Shown: positions 29,987 through 36,618 of the stretch, piece by piece
Layout: the number at the start of each line of letters is the position of its first letter
Position numbering within the stretch: position 1 is the stretch's first letter
Assembly: GCA_019116445.1 (NCBI GenBank)
Contig: DXBP01000029.1
Location: forward strand, 62,001-126,000
Length of the DNA stretch: 64,000 nucleotides
Origin: Candidatus Gemmiger excrementigallinarum
Lineage (GTDB): Bacteria > Bacillota > Clostridia > Oscillospirales > Ruminococcaceae
Direction of reading: 5' to 3'
Position numbers and translations under genes: made by a program
The notes under the pieces: generated by a model
What the model was told of the DNA's origin: nothing
Databases searched by the model: none
Seen by the model: only the letters and a program-made list of their open reading frames with translations

Positions 29987-31567
29987 TTACTGGCCGCTGG
30001 CGCCGTAGTTGGACAGCACCCGGGCGCTGGGGTCGTTGACATCGCAGCCCGGCCACGCCTTGTTGGGCATCCAGTAATCCACGATCATCTCGGCCTGGCC
30101 GGGATAGTATTTTTCAAAAATCTCCCGGTAGAGCAGGCTCTCCTTGGTGAAGGGCCGGGCATAGGCATACTTCCCTGCCCGCTCGGCAAATTCCCGGTCG
30201 GTGTACTGTTCCTCGGCGTACTCCTTCAAATCATCCACCATGGAATGGCCCACCGCATCGCTGAAGGCCGCTTTCTCCCGCCAGAGGATCTCCTCGGGCA
30301 GCCAGTCGCCCTCGAAGGCCTTGCGCAGCAGGTACTTGCCCTTGCCGTAGGTATTCAGCTTTTTGGCGGGGTCGATGGCCATGACGTACTTCACAAAGTC
30401 CAGGTCGCCGAAAGGCACCCGGGCTTCCAGGCTGTTGACGCTGATGGAACGGTCCGCCCGCAGCACATCGTACATATACAGTTCCCGGATGCGCTTCTGG
30501 CTTTCCGCCTGGAAGGCCGCGGCGCTGGGGGCAAAATCGGTGTACTTGTAGCCGAACAGCTCGTCGGAGATTTCGCCGGTGAGCAGCACCCGGATGTCGG
30601 TATGCTCATGGATATACTTGCACACCAGGTACATTCCCACCGAAGCCCGGATGGTGGTGATGTCCCAGGTGCCCAGCATGGCGATGACTTCCTCCAGGGC
30701 ATCCAGCACGATCTGCCGATTGATGATGACCTCGGTGTGGTCGGCGTGGAGGTAGTCCGCCACCTGTTTGGCGTATTTCAGGTCGATGGCGTCCTCGCTC
30801 ATGCCGATGGCAAAGGTGCGGATGGGTTTGCCCAGCTTTTTGGCCGCAATGGCGCAGACCAGGCTGGAATCCAGCCCGCCCGAAAGCAAAAAGCCCACCG
30901 GGGTGTCGGCGTCCAGGCGCTTATCCACACCGGCTACCAGCTTTTCCCGGATGTTGGCAAGGATCTCCGGCAGCTCGTCCTGGGAATAGGCCGGGGTATC
31001 GCCAATATCGCAGTAGCGCACAAACTGCCCGTTGCAGTAGTAGCTGCCGATGGGGAACGGATAGATCTTTTTGCACAGTCCCACCAGGTTTTTGGCCTCC
31101 GACGCAAAGGCGATGCAGCCGGATTCGCTGTAGCCGTAGAACAGCGGCCGGATGCCGATGGGGTCCCGGGCGGCGATGAGCAGCTTTTTGCGGCTGTCGT
31201 ACAGGATCATGGCGAACTCGGCGTCCAGATGCCGGAACATATCCAGGCCGTATTTGTAGTACAGCGGCAGGATGATCTCGCAGTCGGAATCCGACTGGAA
31301 GGTGTACCCCTCGGCTTCCAGTTCCTTTTTCACGGAGCGGAACCCGTACAGCTCGCCGTTGCACACCACACAGTCACTGCCCCGGAAAAAGGGCTGCATC
31401 CCCTCCGGCGTCAGGCCCATGATGGCCAGCCGCCCGAAGCCCAGCAGACCGAATTCCGTCTGGCAGACCCGCTGGTCGTCCGGCCCGCGGGAGGCGGTGC
31501 GCAGCAGGTGCGCGGTGAAAGTTTCTTTGGACAGGTCATGTCCGGCATAGCCCATGATACAGCACAT
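29987..31567 (-). CDS. asnB: Asparagine synthase (glutamine-hydrolysing)
   Basis: AsnB converts aspartate, glutamine and ATP into asparagine. The 526-aa protein has Cys2 (MCCIMGYAG), the nucleophile of the N-terminal glutaminase domain after Met removal, followed by SRGPDDQ and VCNGELYGF. The C-terminal synthetase domain starts near residue 215 with the PP-loop FLLSGGLDSSL; LLTGEISDELFGYKY is also present. The ATG at 31567 follows AAGGAG. An Asn-specific T-box leader lies upstream, tying expression to uncharged tRNA-Asn. Confidence 0.95.
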   Translation of the reverse strand: MCCIMGYAGHDLSKETFTAHLLRTASRGPDDQRVCQTEFGLLGFGRLAIMGLTPEGMQPFFRGSDCVVCNGELYGFRSVKKELEAEGYTFQSDSDCEIILPLYYKYGLDMFRHLDAEFAMILYDSRKKLLIAARDPIGIRPLFYGYSESGCIAFASEAKNLVGLCKKIYPFPIGSYYCNGQFVRYCDIGDTPAYSQDELPEILANIREKLVAGVDKRLDADTPVGFLLSGGLDSSLVCAIAAKKLGKPIRTFAIGMSEDAIDLKYAKQVADYLHADHTEVIINRQIVLDALEEVIAMLGTWDITTIRASVGMYLVCKYIHEHTDIRVLLTGEISDELFGYKYTDFAPSAAAFQAESQKRIRELYMYDVLRADRSISVNSLEARVPFGDLDFVKYVMAIDPAKKLNTYGKGKYLLRKAFEGDWLPEEILWREKAAFSDAVGHSMVDDLKEYAEEQYTDREFAERAGKYAYARPFTKESLLYREIFEKYYPGQAEMIVDYWMPNKAWPGCDVNDPSARVLSNYGASGQ

Positions 31568-31619
31568 TTTGGTGACACTCCTTACGTTCTTACAACCGGT
31601 TTTCCCCCGAGCGGCCAAC

Positions 31620-31916
31620 AAAAAAAGACAGCCCGCTCGCCCTTTGTATAGGACGAGTTGCTGTCTTGAACCCGCGGTGCCACCTATTTTACCGCAGCCG
31701 GAAATACGGCATACGGTCACTTTTCCGTACACGTTCACCTTTGAAACGCTGCCGCTGTAACGCACGGCCTGCGGCGCCCCTACTGCCCTTGCGGGGTTCA
31801 GGTTGCAGCTCCCGGGTGTTCTTTCGCGCCCCGTCCCCGTCCCGGCTCGCAGCAAATGCCGGGCTCTCTGTGCGGATATTGGGCGGTACTTTTCCCGATC
31901 AACGCTTTTAACAGCT
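31620..31916 (-). ncRNA. asnB leader: T-box riboswitch, predicted tRNA-Asn specific, with terminator
   Basis: Minus strand: stem I has GGGAAAAGTA, AGAGAGCCCGG and TGCTGCGAGCCGGG. The specifier loop 3' strand reads CGAAAGAACA directly before CCCGG, giving an AAC (Asn) specifier followed by a purine. The conserved T-box AGGTGGCACCGCGGGTT is at about 31670-31687. The terminator AAGACAGC...GCTGTCTT with TTTTTTT is at 31620-31668. Uncharged tRNA-Asn would stabilise the antiterminator and switch asnB on. Confidence 0.93.
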
Positions 31917-31918
31917 AA

Positions 31919-31948
31919 AGCATAGCACCGTTGCCCCCGCTCTGTCAA
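31919..31948 (-). promoter_or_regulatory. Sigma-A promoter of the T-box-asnB transcript
   Basis: Minus strand: perfect TTGACA (31943-31948), 18-base spacer, TATGCT (31919-31924). Confidence 0.85.
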
Positions 31949-32011
31949 GATTTTTTTGGCATCGGGCCCGGATTTTTTTGCTAAAATCTACCATTTTTCT
32001 AGAGATTCCAC

Positions 32012-32074
32012 TTGTACTTTGCGCCGGTTCATGGTATAGTATTATTTCGGTACGGTATGGCAATACTTGCCATA
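32012..32074 (+). promoter_or_regulatory. Promoter and operators of sufCB
   Basis: TTGTAC (32012-32017), 17-base spacer, TATAGT (32035-32040). Downstream come TTTCGGTACGGTATG (32045-32059), identical to 15 bases at the DtxR/MntR-type regulator promoter, and the perfect palindrome TATGGCAA-TAC-TTGCCATA (32056-32074). Both lie over or just after the start site, so repression by a metal or Fe-S sensor is likely. Confidence 0.75.
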
Positions 32075-32106
32075 GCGCCAACCCCCAACAAAGGAGCTTC
32101 TTTACC

Positions 32107-32847
32107 ATGCTAGAACTGCGTAACGTCGGGTATGAAACCGACGACAATAAAGAGATCCTGCACGATGTGAGTCTTACCGTACAGGAGCGTTTTGTAGCCA
32201 TCACCGGCCCCAACGGCGGCGGCAAATCCACGCTGGCCAAGGTCATCGCGGGCATCTATCAGCCCACCAGCGGTCAGATCCTGCTGGACGGTGTTGATAT
32301 TACCCACATGTCCATCACCGAGCGCGCCAACCTGGGCCTGAGCTATGCCTTCCAGCAGCCCGTGCGCTTCAAGGGGCTGCGGGTCAAGGACCTGCTGAGC
32401 CTGGCCGCCGGCAAAAACACCAGCGTTACCGAGGCCTGCAACTACCTGAGCGAAGTGGGCCTGTGCGCCCGGGATTATATCGACCGCGAGATCAACGCCA
32501 GCCTTTCGGGCGGCGAGCTCAAGCGCATCGAGATCGCCATGGTGCTGGCCCGGGGCACCAAGCTCTCCATCTTCGATGAGCCGGAAGCCGGCATCGACCT
32601 GTGGAGCTTCCAGAACCTCATCCGCGTGTTCGAGAAGATGTACGAGCAGACCCGCGGCAGCATCCTGATCATCAGCCATCAGGAGCGCATCCTGAACATT
32701 GCCGACAAGATCGTCGTCATCAAGGACGGCCAGATCGAAAAAGAAGGCCCGCGCAGCGAGATCCTGCCCGCACTGCTGGGCAGCGCCGACGCTTCCAGCC
32801 CGGCCTGCAGCGTTCTGGCCGACAAGGTAGAGGGGGTGCGCAGCTGA
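32107..32847 (+). CDS. sufC: Fe-S cluster assembly ATPase SufC
   Basis: SufC is the soluble ABC-type ATPase that drives the SufB scaffold. The 246-aa protein starts at the ATG at 32107 (AAAGGAG upstream). Walker A GPNGGGKST, Q-loop SYAFQQP, signature LSGGELKRIEIAMVLAR, Walker B LSIFDEPEAGIDLWSF and H-loop IISHQE are present; the DEPEAGIDLWSF variant is typical of SufC-like proteins of anaerobes. The next gene overlaps by one base. No sufD, sufS or sufU is adjacent. Confidence 0.94.
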   Translation: MLELRNVGYETDDNKEILHDVSLTVQERFVAITGPNGGGKSTLAKVIAGIYQPTSGQILLDGVDITHMSITERANLGLSYAFQQPVRFKGLRVKDLLSLAAGKNTSVTEACNYLSEVGLCARDYIDREINASLSGGELKRIEIAMVLARGTKLSIFDEPEAGIDLWSFQNLIRVFEKMYEQTRGSILIISHQERILNIADKIVVIKDGQIEKEGPRSEILPALLGSADASSPACSVLADKVEGVRS

Positions 32848-33764
32848 TGGACGCCATTGAAAAGAATCTTCTGAAAGAGATCGCCGAACTGGACAGCCTG
32901 CCGGTAGGCGCTTACAACATCCGTGCCAACGGCGAACTGGCGGGGCGCAACACCACCGCCAACATCGACATTGTCACCAAGACCGACAAGCCGGGCATCG
33001 ACATCTACATCCGCCCGTTCACCAAGAACGAGAGCGTGCACATTCCGGTCATTCTGAGCCAGACCGGCCTGAAAGACCTGGTGTACAACGACTTCCACAT
33101 CGGTGAGGGCGCCGACGTGACCATCATTGCCGGGTGCGGCATCCACAACTGCGGCGGCGGCAACGCCGAGCACGACGGCATCCACACCTTCTGGCTGGCC
33201 AAGAACGCCAAGCTGCGCTATGTGGAAAAGCACTACGGCGAGGGCGACGGCCGGGGCAAGCAGATCATGAACCCCACCACCATCGTGCACCTGGCCGAGG
33301 GCGCCCAGATGGAGATGGAAACCACCCAGATCGCCGGTGTGGATGATACCATCCGCAAGACCGGCGGCGACCTGGCCGCCGGTGCCAGCCTGGTGGTGAA
33401 GGAAAAGATCATGACCACCGGCGACCAGCGGGCCGTTACCGACTTCAACGTGGACCTGAACGGCGAGGGCTGCTCGGCGAACATCGTTTCCCGCAGCGTG
33501 GCCAAGGATGTGAGCAAGCAGGAATTCATCAGCCACATCAACGGCAACTGCGCCTGCGCCGGCCACTCCGAGTGTGACGCCATCATCATGGACCAGGCTT
33601 CGGTCATTGCCAGCCCGGCCCTGACCGCCAACAGCGTGGACGCCAGCCTCATCCATGAGGCCGCCATCGGCAAGATCGCCGGGGAACAGCTCATCAAGCT
33701 GATGACCCTGGGCCTGACCGAGAAAGAAGCCGAGGACCAGATCGTCAACGGCTTCCTGAAATAA
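32847..33764 (+). CDS. sufB: SufB/SufD-family Fe-S scaffold protein (short form)
   Basis: A 305-aa protein with the beta-helix core of the SufB/SufD family. The C-terminal blocks QEFISHINGNCACAGHSECDAIIMDQASVIASPAL and LIHEAAIGKIAGEQLIKLMTLGLTEKEAE are the conserved family end. It is far shorter than typical SufB (about 460-480 aa). With sufC alone it makes the two-gene SufBC arrangement regarded as ancestral (also called SmsCB). Multiple cysteines (GCGIHNCGGGN, CACAGHSEC) could bind the nascent cluster. The ATG overlaps the sufC stop (TGATG). Confidence 0.92.
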   Translation: MDAIEKNLLKEIAELDSLPVGAYNIRANGELAGRNTTANIDIVTKTDKPGIDIYIRPFTKNESVHIPVILSQTGLKDLVYNDFHIGEGADVTIIAGCGIHNCGGGNAEHDGIHTFWLAKNAKLRYVEKHYGEGDGRGKQIMNPTTIVHLAEGAQMEMETTQIAGVDDTIRKTGGDLAAGASLVVKEKIMTTGDQRAVTDFNVDLNGEGCSANIVSRSVAKDVSKQEFISHINGNCACAGHSECDAIIMDQASVIASPALTANSVDASLIHEAAIGKIAGEQLIKLMTLGLTEKEAEDQIVNGFLK

Positions 33765-33780
33765 TCTTCCTTACAAAAGC

Positions 33781-33815
33781 AAAACCGCCGCAGCACAGCG
33801 CTGCGGCGGTTTTTG
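33781..33815. terminator. Bidirectional terminator between sufB and an AI-2E-family gene
   Basis: AAAACCGCCGCAGC / GCTGCGGCGGTTTTT with a 4-base loop; A- and T-rich flanks let it work for both converging transcripts. Confidence 0.92.
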
Positions 33816-33825
33816 GTTGTTGTGT

Positions 33826-35022
33826 TCAGTGCGCGGAGACCGTTGTTTCGGGTTCGGCCGCCGGTGCTGTTTCAGCAGGCGGGGCGCCCCGGTGGTTGCC
33901 CTCGGCGTCGATGCCGCGGTGGTCCAGCAGATAGACCACGATCTCATGGAGCAGGCCGTAGAGGGTGGCAAACAGCGGCACACCCACCACCATGCCCACC
34001 AGGCCGAAGAGGTCGCCGCCCACCACGATGGAGAACAGCACCCACAGCGACGAGATACCGATGGACTGGCCCAGGATCTTGGGGCCGATGAAGTTGCCGT
34101 CCAGTTGCTGGATGAAGAGGATGAGCACGGCGAAGATCAGTGCCTGGACGGGGTCCACCAGCAGCAGGATGAAGATGCTGGGGATGGCGCCGATGAAAGG
34201 ACCGAACACCGGGATGATGTTGGTGATGCCCACAAAGACGCTGACCAGCAGCGCGAAATCCAGCCGCAGGATGGACATGAGCACAAAGGTCAGCACACCG
34301 ATGATGGCGGAGTCGATGATCTTGCCCACAAAGAAGCCGGTGAAGTTTTCGTTGGCGTAGTGGCAGATGCGCAGGGTGTTGTTGGCCACGGATTCCGGCA
34401 GGAAGGCATGGACCAGCGTTTTGATCTGGTGGATGAGTTTATCCTTGCCGGAAAGCATGTACACACTGGAGGCCACCGCCGTGAACACCGCCACAAAGTT
34501 GGAGGCCACACTGCCGATGGTGGTAACGATCTGGGGCATGGCCGCCACCGCCACGTTGTACAGTTCCCGCATCATGGCCTCGGAATCATCCAGGATGCGC
34601 AGCACGCTCTGCACCTGAAGGCCGTAGCTGTCCTGCAGATAGAGCAGGGTGTTTTGCAGCCCCTCAAAATACCCGGGCAGGCTGTTGAAAAGAATGGCAA
34701 TGCTGGAAATGATCTGCGGCACCACCAGCCAGGTCAGCAATGCCAGCAGCAGCGCCGCCACGATGTAGGACAGCAAAATCGCCATCCAGCGCAGGCGGGC
34801 GGTTTCGTGAAAGAGCACCCGGTGAAACCACATGGTCATGGGGTTCAGCACAAAGGCGATGACTACGCCCCCCGCAAAGGGCGACAGGATCCGCAGCAGT
34901 TCGCGGAAGCCGCCCACGAAATACCCCAGGTTGCTCAAAAACAGATAAAAGGCAATGCTGGCAAAGATCAGGGTGGTCCATTCCAGCATGGTATCGGGCT
35001 TTTTATCCCAGAAATGCTTCAT
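33826..35022 (-). CDS. AI-2E family transporter-like membrane protein (copy 1)
   Basis: A 398-aa polytopic membrane protein (ATG 35022; a TTG two codons upstream is also possible). Family features: LRILSPFAGGVVIAFVLNP, LLLALLTWLVVPQIISS, the central amphipathic region, and the conserved end FVGITNIIPVFGPFIGAIPS and IQQLDGNFIGPKILGQSIGISSLWVL. The family includes TqsA (AI-2 exporter) and Na+/H+ antiporters, so the substrate is open. The tail is Ala/Pro/Glu-rich. It is paired with a second family member immediately upstream. Confidence 0.9.
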   Translation of the reverse strand: MKHFWDKKPDTMLEWTTLIFASIAFYLFLSNLGYFVGGFRELLRILSPFAGGVVIAFVLNPMTMWFHRVLFHETARLRWMAILLSYIVAALLLALLTWLVVPQIISSIAILFNSLPGYFEGLQNTLLYLQDSYGLQVQSVLRILDDSEAMMRELYNVAVAAMPQIVTTIGSVASNFVAVFTAVASSVYMLSGKDKLIHQIKTLVHAFLPESVANNTLRICHYANENFTGFFVGKIIDSAIIGVLTFVLMSILRLDFALLVSVFVGITNIIPVFGPFIGAIPSIFILLLVDPVQALIFAVLILFIQQLDGNFIGPKILGQSIGISSLWVLFSIVVGGDLFGLVGMVVGVPLFATLYGLLHEIVVYLLDHRGIDAEGNHRGAPPAETAPAAEPETTVSAH

Positions 35023-35103
35023 ACTCAAGGTTTTACGTTCCCCTTTTTCACATCTTCCCTACTATTGTACCGTCCGGTACGCGGGCACACAAGGGGCCAC
35101 TTG

Positions 35104-36249
35104 TTAATTTTTTGTGTCCGGCAGGGGGTTGCCGTCCTCATCAATGCCCCGGGCCGTCAGCCCGGCGCCCACCGCCTGTTTGAGCAGCGTGACGATGACC
35201 GCCAGCGTGGGCACGCCGATGACCATGCCCGGGATGCCGAACAGGCTGCCGCCCACGATGATGGCCAGCAGTACCCCCAGCCCCGGCAGGCCGGTGGCCC
35301 CGCCGATGATATGGGGCGCAATAAAGTTGCCGTCAATTTGCTGCACCACCAGGATGATGAGCACGAATTCCACCGCCTGCAGGGGGGATTCCAGCAGCAG
35401 GATGATGGCCCCCGGCACCGCCCCGATGAAGGGCCCCAGCACCGGGATGATGTTGGTCACGCCCACCAGCACCGCGATGAGGGGGGCGTAATCCAGGCGG
35501 AAGAGGGACATGAGGGTGAACGTTTCCACCCCCACCAGCAGGGCATCCACCAGCTGGCCGCCGATGTACCCGCTGAAGGTGCGGTTGGCCATGGTGCAGA
35601 CCGAGAACAGGCTGCCCGCCTGCTGGGGCGGCAGCGCCGCACGCAGGCAGGTACGCGCTGCCCGCAGCAGCAGGTCCTTGCCCGTGAGCAGATAGATGCT
35701 TACAGCCAGCGTCACAAATCCATCCATGGCAGCGCCGGCCACACCGGCTGCCGCGTCGGCCGCGGCCTGGGCTGCCTGGCCCGACACCGACTTGAACCAG
35801 TTCTGCAGCGCACCGGTCACTTCCCGCACGTAGCTTTCCAGCGTGAAGGTATCAATGCCGAAGGTCTGCTGCACCCAGGTCAGGGTGTTCTGGATGTCTT
35901 CCTCATAGGTGCTCAGGCTGTTCACAAAGGAACTGATGCTCTGGGCCAGCTGGGGCACCACCAGGGACAGCAGCAGTCCCACCACGCTGAACAGCAGGAT
36001 ATAGCTGAGCACCACAGCCAGCCCCCGCTTGCCGCCAAAGAGTTTTTGGGCAAAAAAGCGGGCGGGGATATCCAGCACATAGGCCAGCACCACGCCCCAG
36101 GCAAAGGGGCTTAGAATATCCAGAACTTTTTTGACGCCGCCTGCAATGGTGGGCAGCTGCCATACAATGCCAAAGATAACGGCAATGCCCAGCGCCAGGC
36201 GCAGATAATCGCCGGTGGTTTTGGGCACCCGTTCCAACCAATGTTTCAA
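35104..36249 (-). CDS. AI-2E family transporter-like membrane protein (copy 2)
   Basis: A 381-aa paralogue of the downstream gene: LDILSPFAWGVVLAYVLDIPARFF, LLLSLVVPQLAQSIS, LVGVTNIIPVLGPFIGAVPGAIILL, VVQQIDGNFIAPHIIGGATGLPGLGVLL. The middle (about residues 145-185) is Ala-rich. The two copies have diverged clearly, so the tandem is old. AAAGGGAGGAAGG lies before the ATG. About 80 bases separate the genes. Confidence 0.9.
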   Translation of the reverse strand: MKHWLERVPKTTGDYLRLALGIAVIFGIVWQLPTIAGGVKKVLDILSPFAWGVVLAYVLDIPARFFAQKLFGGKRGLAVVLSYILLFSVVGLLLSLVVPQLAQSISSFVNSLSTYEEDIQNTLTWVQQTFGIDTFTLESYVREVTGALQNWFKSVSGQAAQAAADAAAGVAGAAMDGFVTLAVSIYLLTGKDLLLRAARTCLRAALPPQQAGSLFSVCTMANRTFSGYIGGQLVDALLVGVETFTLMSLFRLDYAPLIAVLVGVTNIIPVLGPFIGAVPGAIILLLESPLQAVEFVLIILVVQQIDGNFIAPHIIGGATGLPGLGVLLAIIVGGSLFGIPGMVIGVPTLAVIVTLLKQAVGAGLTARGIDEDGNPLPDTKN

Positions 36250-36271
36250 AATACCTTCCTCCCTTTACAAA

Positions 36272-36290
36272 AAGCGGGGCAACGCCCCGT
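36272..36290 (-). terminator. Small terminator-like hairpin after the 60-aa gene
   Basis: Minus strand: GGGGCGTTGCCCC then GCTTTTTG, directly after the stop of the 60-aa gene. It may reduce read-through into the AI-2E pair. Confidence 0.6.
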
Positions 36291-36472
36291 TACCACCGGC
36301 GATATTTCATCCCGGCCCACAGCAACAGCAGCAGCGGAAATCCCACCCTGCCGTAATTCACGCCCCACAGACCCCGGGCGGCGATTCCCCGGATCACCTC
36401 GGGCAGGCCGGTCAGCAGCGCCAGCGCGGCAAACACCGCCACCGCCAGCCAGATCTTTTTGTGTGTATTCAT
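36290..36472 (-). CDS. Small membrane protein, 60 aa
   Basis: Starts at the ATG at 36472 with AGGAG at proper spacing. The protein (MNTHKKIWLAVAVFAALALLTGLPEV, GFPLLLLLWAGMKYRRW) has two hydrophobic helices around a short polar middle. An extended -10 promoter (TGC-TATAAT on the minus strand, ATTATA at 36515-36520) lies upstream. No family recognised; it may be co-expressed with the AI-2E proteins. Confidence 0.65.
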   Translation of the reverse strand: MNTHKKIWLAVAVFAALALLTGLPEVIRGIAARGLWGVNYGRVGFPLLLLLWAGMKYRRW

Positions 36473-36579
36473 GCAAGGCAGCTCCTGCCCTTTCCCTTTC
36501 CGGGCTGTGCCGTCATTATAGCATATACCATCAGAATATGCCACCGAAGCAGCACCGCAAATCAGAAATTTACAAAATC

Positions 36580-36612
36580 AGCGGCCCGCGCCAAAAAGAC
36601 GCGGGCCGCTGT
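36580..36612. terminator. Hairpin after the aconitase gene
   Basis: GCGGCCCGCG / CGCGGGCCGC with a loop of about 9 bases; on the minus strand ATTTTGTAA follows. Confidence 0.75.
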
Positions 36613-36618
36613 GGTTTT

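Noticed and set aside
31568-31948. N-terminal extension of asnB through its leader
   Set aside because: The region is a T-box leader, and AsnB needs Cys directly after the start Met, which only the ATG at 31567 provides.
33817-36114. Long plus-strand open frame opposite the two AI-2E genes
   Set aside because: His/Gln-rich shadow of genuine membrane-protein genes on the other strand; no recognisable domain.
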